Source: Sphingobacterium micropteri
Lineage (GTDB): Bacteria; Bacteroidota; Bacteroidia; Sphingobacteriales; Sphingobacteriaceae
Assembly (NCBI RefSeq): GCF_014692515.1
Contig: NZ_JACOIK010000006.1
Location: 1-64,000, forward strand
Direction of reading: 5' to 3'
Length of the DNA: 64,000 bases
Part shown: in pieces, positions 33,823-42,638 of the stretch
Position numbering within the stretch: the stretch's first letter is position 1
How the letters are laid out: the number at the start of each line of letters is the position of its first letter
The notes under the pieces: generated by a model
What the model was told of the DNA's origin: nothing
Database searches by the model: none
What the model saw: only the letters and a program-made list of their open reading frames with translations
Made by a program: the position numbers and the translations under genes

Positions 33823-34170
33823 ATGGATAAGGATAACATAGAATGGTTTGTTGTCAAGAAGCCTCGCGAAGAAGGAAAAATAGAAAAAGTTGAAGTCGGT
33901 GGTAAAAAGCTTTGCGTTGTTTTATGGAATGGAAAGCTTTACGCTACCTCCAGTCGCTGTCCACACGCGGGAGCTGATCTCAGTCTAGGTTGGTGTGAAG
34001 GAGAAAAATTAGTTTGTTCCTATCATCGACATCGATTTGATTTGCAAACCGGAAAAGGTGATGAAGGGCAAGGGAATTATATCGACGTATTTCCGTTAAA
34101 AGAAGAAAATAATCGGTGGTACGTGGGGATCAAGAAATCTTGGTGGAAGAGGTTAGGTAAATTTTTTTAG
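33823..34170 (+). CDS. Rieske [2Fe-2S] ferredoxin-like protein
   Basis: A 115-residue stand-alone Rieske protein. The ligand loops are RCPHAGADLSLGWCEGEKLVC, with Cys-x-His (CPH), and CSYHRHRFDLQTG, with Cys-x2-His (CSYH). The C-terminus is short, basic and aromatic (SWWKRLGKFF), perhaps a membrane or partner contact. The role is an electron carrier of unknown partner. It precedes ispH by 25 bases, so it could feed electrons to the [4Fe-4S] enzyme IspH (inference). The ATG at 33823 follows the terminator and a TATCTTTA element at 33812-33819. Confidence 0.85.
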   Translation: MDKDNIEWFVVKKPREEGKIEKVEVGGKKLCVVLWNGKLYATSSRCPHAGADLSLGWCEGEKLVCSYHRHRFDLQTGKGDEGQGNYIDVFPLKEENNRWYVGIKKSWWKRLGKFF

Positions 34171-34181
34171 AAAATAATCTT

Positions 34182-34189
34182 TACTTTTG
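34182..34189 (+). promoter_or_regulatory. Start-proximal promoter element of ispH
   Basis: TACTTTTG matches TAnnTTTG and ends six bases before the ispH ATG, implying a very short or absent 5' leader. The hemH element has the same geometry. No clear -33 TTTG. Confidence 0.4.
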
Positions 34190-34195
34190 TAACCT

Positions 34196-35044
34196 ATGGC
34201 TAAAGATCTGCAAGTAACGATTGATAAAGACTCCGGCTTCTGTTTTGGTGTTGTTTATGCTATTGATATGGCAGAAGAAATCTTGGAAGAGGATGGATAT
34301 TTATATTGTCTGGGCGATATTGTTCATAATGATGAAGAAGTGGCTCGTTTAAAAGCAAAAGGACTACGTATTATAGGGCATGCAGATTTAGCGAATTTAG
34401 AGAACGAAAAAGTATTGATTCGGGCACATGGAGAAGCCCCTGAAACTTATCGTACAGCTTTAGAGAACAATATCACGCTTATTGATGCCTCTTGTCCGGT
34501 GGTACTTAAGCTACAAAACAGAATCAAGACCTCCTATGACGGACAGGAAAAGATCTTAATTTTTGGCAAACACGGTCACGCAGAAGTAATCGGTTTACAA
34601 GGGCAAACAAACAATGAAGCCATTGTGTTTCAGGACTTAGAAGAATTGGATCACGTCGAACTTCCTTCGTCTTTTACCTTGTATAGCCAGACCACAAAAA
34701 GCGTCGATAAATTTTATGCTATTAAAGCGGAATTACAAAACCGAGGCTACGAAGTAAAAGCCAACGATACCATATGTCGGCAGGTCTCTAATCGCTATGA
34801 AGATTTAGGTGATTTTGCTCGTCAATATGACAAGATTGTATTTGTATCCGGTAAAAAGTCTTCCAATGGAAAAGTGCTTTACGATGTGTGTAAGCAAGCA
34901 AATCCACAGAGTTATTTTATCTCTGATCCGGCGGAATTAGATGAAGCGCTTTTCGACCCTCATAATACAGTAGGCATATGTGGTGCAACGTCAACTCCGA
35001 TGTGGCTTATGAAAAATGTAAAGCAAATGTTAGAGCGATTTTAG
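34196..35044 (+). CDS. ispH: 4-Hydroxy-3-methylbut-2-enyl diphosphate reductase
   Basis: A 282-residue IspH/LytB, the last enzyme of the MEP isoprenoid pathway. The three cluster cysteines are visible in DSGFCFGV, IDASCPVV and NDTICRQVSNR. The active-site Glu lies in KHGHAEVIGLQG, and the C-terminal ICGATSTPMWLM matches the family substrate-binding end. Length is typical for Bacteroidota. Confidence 0.95.
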   Translation: MAKDLQVTIDKDSGFCFGVVYAIDMAEEILEEDGYLYCLGDIVHNDEEVARLKAKGLRIIGHADLANLENEKVLIRAHGEAPETYRTALENNITLIDASCPVVLKLQNRIKTSYDGQEKILIFGKHGHAEVIGLQGQTNNEAIVFQDLEELDHVELPSSFTLYSQTTKSVDKFYAIKAELQNRGYEVKANDTICRQVSNRYEDLGDFARQYDKIVFVSGKKSSNGKVLYDVCKQANPQSYFISDPAELDEALFDPHNTVGICGATSTPMWLMKNVKQMLERF

Positions 35045-35103
35045 GCTCAGTCATGTGATTCTCATATTATCCGTGCTCTCGATACTTCCCTGTAATTTAT
35101 GGT

Positions 35104-35111
35104 TATTTTTG
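35104..35111 (+). promoter_or_regulatory. Start-proximal promoter element of hemH
   Basis: TATTTTTG matches TAnnTTTG and ends six bases before the hemH ATG, the same geometry as at ispH. Confidence 0.4.
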
Positions 35112-35117
35112 TAGCAA

Positions 35118-36143
35118 ATGAGTAAAAACGCTACAAAAGGAATTCTTTTGGTGCAACTAGGCACACCGGACAACCCTACAACAGCTGATGTACGCAGGTA
35201 TTTAACAGAGTTTTTGATGGATCCTCGGGTAATGGATATTCCATATCTGGGGCGTACCCTATTGGTAAAAGGAGTAATTGTTCCGAAGCGTTCGCCGCTG
35301 TCTGCAGCGACCTATCGCACGATATGGGACAACGAAACAGGATCTCCTCTGTTGTATTACAGTAAGTTACAACGGGATTTGCTGCAGCAGGAACTGGGAG
35401 AAGAATACCATGTGGAATTAGCAATGCGTTACCAAAACCCTTCTATTGCTTCAGCCCTTCAGAAAATGGAGGCTATGATGTTGGAATCTATTCGTGTGGT
35501 TCCTCTTTTCCCGCAATATGCTTCCGCGACAACCGGATCGGTTATCGATAAAGTAATGGAAATTATGCGAAGCTGGCAATACTTTCCACAGGTTACTTTC
35601 GTTAATAATTATTGTGACGATGAGGAAATGTGCGAGACATTTGCCGATCATGGACGTCAATATCCTATAGAAGAATATGACCATGTGCTGTTCAGTTATC
35701 ATGGACTACCGGTTAGGCAGCTTGGCAAGGTTGATCCGACCGGTAAACTCAAATGTCCCGATGCGGGGTGTGAATCTTGTAAAGAAACCAAGAAAACATA
35801 TTGCTATCTGTCGCAATGTTATGCTACATCACGCGCAATAGCCGGGAAAATGGGTCTTACAAAAGAGCAATATTCGGTTTGCTTTCAATCGCGACTAGGA
35901 AAAACGCCATGGATTCAGCCATATACTTCCGACACACTGCACCAGATGGCAGACCGCGGTTTTAAGAAACTGCTCGTCTTTAGTCCGGCTTTCGTGGCTG
36001 ATTGTATAGAAACGTTAGATGAGATTCAGGTCGAATATGCTAATGAGTTTAAAGCTTTAGGGGGAGAAGAAATTACCATGGTGGAGAGTTTGAATGATGA
36101 TCCTAAATGGATTAATGTGCTGAAACGATTGGCACAAGGATAA
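35118..36143 (+). CDS. hemH: Ferrochelatase
   Basis: A 341-residue ferrochelatase that inserts Fe(II) into protoporphyrin IX. It shows LVQLGTPDNPTTADVRRYL at the N-terminus, VVPLFPQYASATTGSV, LFSYHGLPVRQ with the metal-site His, a Cys-rich insert (CPDAGCESC), FQSRLGKTPWIQPYT, and FSPAFVADCIETLDEI with the second conserved acidic residue. It is 73 bases after ispH with its own promoter element, and is followed by a phosphoesterase gene nine bases downstream. Confidence 0.95.
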   Translation: MSKNATKGILLVQLGTPDNPTTADVRRYLTEFLMDPRVMDIPYLGRTLLVKGVIVPKRSPLSAATYRTIWDNETGSPLLYYSKLQRDLLQQELGEEYHVELAMRYQNPSIASALQKMEAMMLESIRVVPLFPQYASATTGSVIDKVMEIMRSWQYFPQVTFVNNYCDDEEMCETFADHGRQYPIEEYDHVLFSYHGLPVRQLGKVDPTGKLKCPDAGCESCKETKKTYCYLSQCYATSRAIAGKMGLTKEQYSVCFQSRLGKTPWIQPYTSDTLHQMADRGFKKLLVFSPAFVADCIETLDEIQVEYANEFKALGGEEITMVESLNDDPKWINVLKRLAQG

Positions 36144-36152
36144 AAAATTATT

Positions 36153-37427
36153 ATGTTAATATTTAACGCAATATTACTGCTTGTTTTTGATGTTTACATT
36201 TTCTTTGCCCTACGAGCAACGAAAATTAAGGTCGCGAAAACAAAATGGTTTTCACTGGTGTGGTGGGGCTATTCTATTGCCCTTTTGCTAGGGCTTTATA
36301 TTTCGGCGAAGTTTAATCTTCCGCTAGCGTATAGGTCTGTCATTTTAGTCGCTTTTTTCATGACGGCGGCCAGTAAGTTTATTTTTATTGTCATTTTGCT
36401 TCTTGACGATATCCGTCGTGGCGGAATCTGGATTGCTAAACTTTTTTCACCACCTCGTAGAAACGAAAGTTTACCAGAGCGGGTAGAGGAACTTTCGGAA
36501 CCTTTACCAGAAAAGCCAGTCAATGGAATCTCCCGTTCAGAGTTTTTAACCAAATCTGGAATAATCGTCGCATCTTTGCCCATATTTCCTTTGTCATGGG
36601 GGATGATTTCCGGTGGGTATGATTATAAAATCATTCGGCAAAAGCTGTATTTGCCCCATCTTCCTGCTTCCTTTCATGGTATGCGCATTGCACAAATATC
36701 AGATGTACATTCCGGATCTTTTTATAATAAGAAAGCGGTACTGGGGGGAATAGAAATGCTGATGGGCGAAAAGCCGGATGCTGTGTTTTTTACGGGCGAT
36801 TTGGTTAATAATGTTGCTTCTGAAATGCGGGATTATCAAGATATTTTTGCTAAACTACACGCCGATTTAGGGGTATATTCCGTCTTGGGTAATCATGACT
36901 ATGGAGATTACTATTTTGGTCGGGAAGATTCTGCGGCAAAGCGTAAAAACTTGAAAAACCTTAAAGAAACACATCAAGTAATGGGGTGGGACCTATTGTT
37001 GGATGAGAACAGGGACATCGAGGTGAATAACGAGAAAATATCCATTGTGGGGGTGGAAAACTGGGGCACAGGTCGTTTTCCGAAGAAAGGAGATTTGAAA
37101 AAAGCACTGACCGGAACGGAAGAATCTCCCGTGAAGTTGCTGCTATCACATGATCCATCACATTGGAGAGCACAAGTGTTGGATACGGATGTTGACGTCA
37201 TGTTTGCGGGACATACCCATGGTATGCAGTTTGGTGTCCGTGGAGAACACTTCCAGTGGAGCCCAGCTAAATATGTATATAAAGAATGGGCCGGGCTTTA
37301 TGAGGAACAAAACAAAAAACTCTATGTGAATGTAGGATATGGATTCTTGGGCTACCCTGGACGTGTAGGGATTTTGCCGGAGATTACTGTTTTCGAATTG
37401 ATAAAAGGAGAAAAGCCAAAAGCATAA
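36153..37427 (+). CDS. Membrane-anchored metallophosphoesterase (calcineurin-like)
   Basis: A 424-residue protein. Four hydrophobic helices (about 1-95) form an N-terminal membrane domain, then a linker, then a second hydrophobic patch near 140 (IIVASLPIFPLSWG, possibly a Tat-less anchor), then the catalytic domain. The dinuclear-metal motifs are complete: ISDVHSGSF (D,H), FTGDLVNN (D), GNHDYGDYYF (N,H), SHDPSHW (H) and AGHTHGMQFG (H-x-H). Bacteroidota YaeI/YkuE-type proteins act on phospholipid headgroups such as UDP-diacylglucosamine or on other phosphoesters. The substrate is unknown here. Co-transcribed with hemH. Confidence 0.9.
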   Translation: MLIFNAILLLVFDVYIFFALRATKIKVAKTKWFSLVWWGYSIALLLGLYISAKFNLPLAYRSVILVAFFMTAASKFIFIVILLLDDIRRGGIWIAKLFSPPRRNESLPERVEELSEPLPEKPVNGISRSEFLTKSGIIVASLPIFPLSWGMISGGYDYKIIRQKLYLPHLPASFHGMRIAQISDVHSGSFYNKKAVLGGIEMLMGEKPDAVFFTGDLVNNVASEMRDYQDIFAKLHADLGVYSVLGNHDYGDYYFGREDSAAKRKNLKNLKETHQVMGWDLLLDENRDIEVNNEKISIVGVENWGTGRFPKKGDLKKALTGTEESPVKLLLSHDPSHWRAQVLDTDVDVMFAGHTHGMQFGVRGEHFQWSPAKYVYKEWAGLYEEQNKKLYVNVGYGFLGYPGRVGILPEITVFELIKGEKPKA

Positions 37428-37471
37428 TCTGTCGCTATAATAGCTTGAAAGTCATGGTGTTTAATGTTAAT

Positions 37472-37497
37472 AAAGTGTATTATTGACACTTTTTATT
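37472..37497 (+). terminator. Probable terminator after the phosphoesterase gene
   Basis: A 7-bp stem, AAAGTGT / ACACTTT, with a 7-nt loop and a TTATTG tail in AT-rich sequence. Moderate strength. Confidence 0.5.
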
Positions 37498-37557
37498 GCT
37501 CTCCTATTTTGTTTTTCCAAAAAAAAGGTGATATTTATAAAAATATAACCTTAAACC

Positions 37558-38595
37558 ATGTTGGATTTTGCAGAACAACCACACAAACGTAAGAATCTTT
37601 TAACGGGAGAATATATTCTCGTTTCTCCCCATCGTAGTAAACGCCCTTGGCAAGGTCAAGTCGAGGATTTAGCACCAGACAGCCGTCCGCAGTACGATCC
37701 GAAGTGCTATTTGTGTCCAGGAAATTCGCGTGCGGATGGTACGCAAAACCCGGATTACAAGGACAGTTTTGTTTTTGTCAACGATTTTTCGGCTTTATTG
37801 GAAGACACATCGATAGAACAATTTGATGAGGAAAGTTTGCTTGTCGCCGAATCGGAGAGAGGGATATGTAAAGTTATTTCTTTTTCACCGCGTCATGATT
37901 TGACACTTCCTCAAATGGATTTGCCAGCAATTAAGGCGGTAGTAGATCTTTGGCAACGGGAATTCAAAGAGCTTGCAGAAAAGGAATGGATAAAATATAT
38001 TCAGATATTTGAAAATAAGGGCAGCATTATGGGGTGTAGTAACCCCCATCCACATGGTCAGATATGGGCGGAAAGTTCATTACCCGTAGAGATCGAAAAA
38101 GAGACTGTGCAACAAAAGACTTATTTTGAGCAGCATGGGCGTACACTTCTTCAAGATTATGTCGCACTCGAATTAAAAAAAGACGAACGTATTATCATCG
38201 ATAATGAACATTTTGTGGCGCTTGTTCCTTTTTGGGCAGCTTGGCCTTATGAAACGATGATTATCAGCAAACGCCCGGTACCGTCTATTCTAGCATTTAC
38301 GGAAGAAGAAAAAGAAGACTTTGCGCGTACATTGCAAGAACTAACGATTCGTTACGATAATATTTTTAAAACATCTTTTCCCTATTCGGCAGGGATGCAC
38401 CAATCGCCGGTAAATACTGGGGAACATCCGGAATGGCATTGGCATATGCATTTCTACCCACCGCTATTACGGTCAGCGACAGTAAAGAAATTTATGGTGG
38501 GCTATGAGATGTTGGCTACGCCGCAGCGTGACATTACCCCTGAACAAGCAGCGAATACCCTAAAACAACAATCTACGATTCATTACAAAGGATAA
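37558..38595 (+). CDS. galT: UDP-glucose--hexose-1-phosphate uridylyltransferase
   Basis: A 345-residue GalT of the Leloir pathway. A zinc-site-like CYLCPGN, the active-site HPHGQ motif in SNPHPHGQIWAESSLP with the covalent uridylyl-His, and a C-terminal HWHMHFYPPLLRS are all seen. It transfers UMP between glucose-1-P and galactose-1-P. It lies four bases before galK. Together they process galactose released from glycans, possibly by the neighbouring utilisation locus. Confidence 0.95.
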   Translation: MLDFAEQPHKRKNLLTGEYILVSPHRSKRPWQGQVEDLAPDSRPQYDPKCYLCPGNSRADGTQNPDYKDSFVFVNDFSALLEDTSIEQFDEESLLVAESERGICKVISFSPRHDLTLPQMDLPAIKAVVDLWQREFKELAEKEWIKYIQIFENKGSIMGCSNPHPHGQIWAESSLPVEIEKETVQQKTYFEQHGRTLLQDYVALELKKDERIIIDNEHFVALVPFWAAWPYETMIISKRPVPSILAFTEEEKEDFARTLQELTIRYDNIFKTSFPYSAGMHQSPVNTGEHPEWHWHMHFYPPLLRSATVKKFMVGYEMLATPQRDITPEQAANTLKQQSTIHYKG

Positions 38596-38599
38596 ATAC

Positions 38600-39754
38600 A
38601 TGATTTCTAAACAACAGATAGAAGAAAAATATACAACCGTTTTTGGATATGCCCCTACACATGTGGTACGCTCGCCCGGAAGAATTAATATCATCGGCGA
38701 ACATACGGACTATAATGAAGGTTTTGTGCTTCCCACTGCAATCGATAAAGCGATTTATGTAGGGGTCGGAAAGCGTGACGACAATATTATCCGTTTATAT
38801 GCGGAAGATTTTGCAGCATATTTTGAAATTCCGTTAACCGAAATACAACCTGTAGAGCAGGGTTGGCCGAATTATGTACTGGGTGTGGTGGATCAGCTGC
38901 AGTCGAGGGGAGCAAATCTGAAAGGATTTGATATGTATATTGATGGCGATGTGCCGTTGGGGGCCGGATTATCATCTTCTGCTGCACTGGAATGTGCAGT
39001 GGGATTTGCACTAAACGTACTCTTCGATTTAGAAATAGAACGCGTGGATATCGCTAAAATTGGACAGCTGGCAGAGCATACATATGCGGGCGTAAAATGT
39101 GGTATCATGGATCAGTTTGCATCGGTGATGAGTAAAGCCGACCATGTCGTGAAGCTGGATTGTCGTGACCTTTCTTTTTCCTACAAGCCGTTGGAATTAG
39201 ACGATTATGCTATTCTTTTGTTGAATACCAATGTAAAACATTCTTTGGCATCGTCTGCTTATAATGATCGTCGGGCTTCCTGCGAAGAAGGTGTACGATT
39301 GGTGCAGCAACAATTTCCGGAGGTGAAAAGCCTGCGCGATGTGACCCTAGATATGCTAGAAACGCATGTAAAACCAGTAGATTTGGATGTGTATACGAAG
39401 TGCCGATTTGTCGTGGAAGAGAATGAGCGATTGAATAAGGCGTGTGATGCATTAGAACAGGGCGATTTAGAAACAGTAGGACAACAGATGTTTTGCGCAC
39501 ACGAAGGATTAAGTGCAGCATATGAAGTAAGCTGCCCTGAACTAGACTTTTTAGTAGACTATGTGAAATCTTTTCCAGAAGTAATAGGTGCTCGAATGAT
39601 GGGAGGTGGTTTTGGTGGATGTACCATCAATTTAGTGAAAAAATCTTTTCAGGATTTATTGGTAGAACGCTTGGCACCGATTTATGAGAAACAATTCAAC
39701 CTGGAATTGACGGCTATTAAGGTTATTCCTTCTAATGGGACGGAATTGCTGTAG
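38600..39754 (+). CDS. galK: Galactokinase
   Basis: A 384-residue GHMP-family galactokinase. The GalK signature GRINIIGEHTDYNEGFVLP lies near 27-45, the ATP-binding GHMP motif VPLGAGLSSSAALE near 118-131 and the third motif GARMMGGGFGGCTINLV near 335-350. It phosphorylates galactose to galactose-1-phosphate. It follows galT in a two-gene unit and is closed by a strong terminator. Confidence 0.95.
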   Translation: MISKQQIEEKYTTVFGYAPTHVVRSPGRINIIGEHTDYNEGFVLPTAIDKAIYVGVGKRDDNIIRLYAEDFAAYFEIPLTEIQPVEQGWPNYVLGVVDQLQSRGANLKGFDMYIDGDVPLGAGLSSSAALECAVGFALNVLFDLEIERVDIAKIGQLAEHTYAGVKCGIMDQFASVMSKADHVVKLDCRDLSFSYKPLELDDYAILLLNTNVKHSLASSAYNDRRASCEEGVRLVQQQFPEVKSLRDVTLDMLETHVKPVDLDVYTKCRFVVEENERLNKACDALEQGDLETVGQQMFCAHEGLSAAYEVSCPELDFLVDYVKSFPEVIGARMMGGGFGGCTINLVKKSFQDLLVERLAPIYEKQFNLELTAIKVIPSNGTELL

Positions 39755-39773
39755 ATAATAAGGACAATATGAA

Positions 39774-39820
39774 GACCATCTTTATTCGGCTAGAAGAGAC
39801 AGTGTAGAATAAAGATGGTC
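39774..39820. terminator. Bidirectional terminator between galK and the Kelch regulator
   Basis: A 14-bp perfect stem, GACCATCTTTATTC / GAATAAAGATGGTC, with a 19-nt loop, followed by ATTGTTTTTATTG on the plus strand. The convergent regulator gene stops eight bases downstream. Confidence 0.8.
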
Positions 39821-39827
39821 ATTGTTT

Positions 39828-42368
39828 TTATTGAATTGTTCGCTGCCATATATCTTCAAAGGTATAAGCGTAATCTTCTCCCATCAAACGCCGATAGTTC
39901 TCCGCGAAACGCTTATAGAAAAGTGTTGCACGCGATTCGAGTTTTCCTTTATACAATGCGTAAAGCCCTTGTTCCAAGGCTAGCTCATTAACGGTGTCGA
40001 GCGTAAGTAAGGCGTCTGCTGCACGAAATAACGAAGACCAGTTTTTTTCCTCACGACTTTTGACTATATACTTTTGAAACCTTTCGATCAACATACTTTC
40101 GATATCGTATTTCGACTTATCGAAAATAGGATCGTCCATGCCCAATAGGAATTCCCCACGTTCCAGAATATGTAGAATCTCTGGAGAAAGGATATCGACA
40201 CCTTGCGTAAGAAGCTCCTTCAGGCGCCAATAATCACAATAGCAAATAGATTCGAATAGTACACGATAATGTCCCTCTTCATAAATAATTTCTATACCAT
40301 CCAATTCACTCAAGACCTTTCGTAGATTATTTATGGCTACCCCTCTAGAGGTCTTGGCCTTATCTTTCGGTTTGTCCGGCCATAGTAAGTGGGTAAGGAG
40401 ATTGGAACTGATGCCCGTATTGTAGCTATGGAACAGCACCAAACAGAAAACCTGTTGCAAGCGTGCGCTGAATAAATGGGAAATATCCATTCCTCGTCTA
40501 TCGACGACCGTGAAGTCTCCAAAAAGATAAATACAATTTGTCTGTGGTTGTTCGGGTAACGTTGGCTCATCGGGCAGCGGTACAGCAGATTCAGATTGCT
40601 TGGTACGACGAGAAATCTTGTATATTAAGGTTCCGATGCAGAGTACACTGAGTGCCAAAATGTAGAATCCTATGTTTTTTTGTGTACTAGGACCAGGAAA
40701 AGCATACAGTTGAGATTCACTGATAGCTGGAAAATCTAAACTGTATACGGTCAGCGTAGACCGGATATCATCGTCCGATTCCTGCACCAATGCGATCAGT
40801 TTCTTCAGATGAGGATCAAAATATAGATTCGCATGGGTACTAATCTTGTCGGAATAAATCGGAATGGAGTCACCCAATTCTTCATATTGGCCATCATGGA
40901 TGGCAAACCGGCGCAGTTTAATAAACGAGTGTGTTAAATGTTCGGGGTATCCGAGCATGTAAATCCAGTTGGAATCAGGGATGACTAAGCCGCGAGCTGG
41001 CACGAAAAGGTTTTCCTTCCGGTCTACGTCCCAGAGTTTTGTCGTTTTTCCGGTCGTCGGATCTAACATATAAAGGTCGTAGAAATATTTTCGTCCTACT
41101 ATATGCTGTCCAGACTCATTACCCATACCCCCAAAAATATAGATTTTTTGGTTCACCTCCGATCTACCTGCAGAGGTAAAATATCGAGGTAAAATAGAGT
41201 CTCCACGCATGTTCTCCGGTTTAGACCAATTTCCATCCGTTAAATTATAAAATAGCAAATCGTTACTATAAACCATGTTCCCGTATCCACCAAATAACAG
41301 TAGTTTGCGGCTATCGGTTAGAAAGTATGAAGCATGGTGGTTCAATTCTCGTTGTAGGTAGTCGTTGCTTTCGATTCTCCAGCTAAAATCATCTAAATCT
41401 AAGCTTACGACTGTGGGGCCAGTATAGGTTTCTTCATAGTAAGTTTCATAGACATACAGCCTATTTTCTTCGTGATCTATAAAACTGTTTCCGAGCTTAA
41501 GTTTCATCGGACAGGGGGTAAGGAAACGGATACTCCGTTTTACACCAGTTTGGATTTCGTAAATCTCTAAAGAATCTCGATTGAAGTAGCAGATAGATTT
41601 TCTTTTTGGATCATAGGTAGCTCCTGAAGGACTGGAGGAATGCATCACCGTGTGTTTATGCCAATGATAAGCATCGTTCAATAACCAAGTACCGTTTGTA
41701 ACCTTTCCCATCACTTCACCGGAAGCATTATGCAGTTTATTTCCCTCGCTTTCCCGTAGGGGGAAGACAATTTCCTTCTCTTTGTTCCCGATACGGAAAT
41801 TTCGAAGAGAGAATGAAGGGACATCAATCATGTAATCGCTACGTCCAAATGTGATGTTGGGAGAATATGGCGAATCGATTGGTACTGCGGCGGACTGTGG
41901 TGCCTCATTCGCAATCTGCAGCTTGATTTGCCCCTTCTGTAAATCATATTCCATACGTACCGGAAACCAATGCCTTTCAATTAGGTCTTCAAGCGGAATC
42001 CGCATCGTAATCAAGCTAGTTTTACCTTCTTCGTTTAGACGAAATACCGCTTGTCCTTCTTCTTTATCATAATGTAAATTGAAAATAGAACCCTGATTTT
42101 TCTCCTTAATCCGGACGATATAACCGATGGTATTATTATTAGGTAGCTGGAGATCAAAATTGATAGCAAACGCTTGGTGAAAAGTGGGTACTGCGTCCGA
42201 AAAGAAAGCTACAGAAGTACGTCCCTCAATAGGCTCATCACTCCCTGTAAACCGGATACCCTGTGCGAAAGCATAATTTGGAAAGATGAACGGCGTCATT
42301 AAAATGAAAAGACAAAGGAGGAGAGATTGTACTCGGTAAATGCACATGTTTCGGTTTATCACTGTCAT
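39828..42368 (-). CDS. Membrane-spanning Kelch/SARP one-component regulator (PUL-linked)
   Basis: 846 residues from the chosen start. Signal sequence (SLLLCLFILMTPFIFPNYAF), then a lectin-like beta-sandwich (about 30-215), then a Kelch/galactose-oxidase-type propeller (about 225-555; LLLFGGYGNMVYSNDLLFY, IYIFGGMGNESGQHIV, WIYMLGYPEHL). Then one TM helix (about 566-584, IGFYILALSVLCIGTLIYKI). The cytoplasmic part is a winged-helix SARP/OmpR-type DNA-binding domain (about 612-710; YLFGDFTVVDRRGMDISHLF, LTHLLWPDKPKDKAKTSRG) and a BTAD-like helical domain to the end. Such a chain could sense a ligand outside and bind DNA inside without a kinase. It is divergent from the mannan locus. ATG 42368 was chosen because TACCTTTG at 42400-42407 places transcription after an earlier ATG at 42422; 42347 is also possible. 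Confidence 0.8.
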   Translation of the reverse strand: MTVINRNMCIYRVQSLLLCLFILMTPFIFPNYAFAQGIRFTGSDEPIEGRTSVAFFSDAVPTFHQAFAINFDLQLPNNNTIGYIVRIKEKNQGSIFNLHYDKEEGQAVFRLNEEGKTSLITMRIPLEDLIERHWFPVRMEYDLQKGQIKLQIANEAPQSAAVPIDSPYSPNITFGRSDYMIDVPSFSLRNFRIGNKEKEIVFPLRESEGNKLHNASGEVMGKVTNGTWLLNDAYHWHKHTVMHSSSPSGATYDPKRKSICYFNRDSLEIYEIQTGVKRSIRFLTPCPMKLKLGNSFIDHEENRLYVYETYYEETYTGPTVVSLDLDDFSWRIESNDYLQRELNHHASYFLTDSRKLLLFGGYGNMVYSNDLLFYNLTDGNWSKPENMRGDSILPRYFTSAGRSEVNQKIYIFGGMGNESGQHIVGRKYFYDLYMLDPTTGKTTKLWDVDRKENLFVPARGLVIPDSNWIYMLGYPEHLTHSFIKLRRFAIHDGQYEELGDSIPIYSDKISTHANLYFDPHLKKLIALVQESDDDIRSTLTVYSLDFPAISESQLYAFPGPSTQKNIGFYILALSVLCIGTLIYKISRRTKQSESAVPLPDEPTLPEQPQTNCIYLFGDFTVVDRRGMDISHLFSARLQQVFCLVLFHSYNTGISSNLLTHLLWPDKPKDKAKTSRGVAINNLRKVLSELDGIEIIYEEGHYRVLFESICYCDYWRLKELLTQGVDILSPEILHILERGEFLLGMDDPIFDKSKYDIESMLIERFQKYIVKSREEKNWSSLFRAADALLTLDTVNELALEQGLYALYKGKLESRATLFYKRFAENYRRLMGEDYAYTFEDIWQRTIQ

Positions 42369-42399
42369 AAATCTGATGTACAATTTATAACTTTTAGTA

Positions 42400-42407
42400 C
42401 AAAGGTA
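42400..42407 (-). promoter_or_regulatory. Promoter element of the Kelch/SARP gene
   Basis: On the minus strand TACCTTTG matches TAnnTTTG. Transcription would start near 42393, 25 bases before the ATG at 42368. This argues against the longest possible reading frame. Confidence 0.5.
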
Positions 42408-42495
42408 GCTAATATAATACAAAAAAATTAGTGAAACATAGAAGAAAAAGGGTCGTTAGAAAGCTTCTTGGAACATAAATGTGAAAAATAAAAGG

Positions 42496-42539
42496 GGGGT
42501 TAATGTTTTTGTCTGCGGTTAAATCTTGTTTTTAACCCC
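42496..42539. promoter_or_regulatory. Inverted-repeat operator candidate in the PUL promoter region
   Basis: A perfect inverted repeat GGTTAAA-N7-TTTAACC spans 42517-42537. It is nested in the wider repeat GGGGTTAA (42496-42503) / TTAACCCC (42532-42539), giving three GGTTAA half-sites within 44 bases, two of them in direct orientation 19 bases apart. It lies about 100 bases before the first PUL gene and about 90-130 bases from the divergent regulator's promoter element. It is a good candidate site for the Kelch/SARP protein or another activator. Confidence 0.5.
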
Positions 42540-42638
42540 AGTTTTAATCCTTGCCTCCCTATTTTGGGGTATGAAATATGTCGAAAGACTATTCCGCCAA
42601 TTTTAAATTTTTTATTATAAACTTAACTAATCTCAAAC

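Noticed and set aside
42369-42422. Longer N-terminus for the Kelch/SARP protein
   Set aside because: The TACCTTTG promoter element at 42400-42407 lies inside it, and the extra residues precede the signal sequence without sense.
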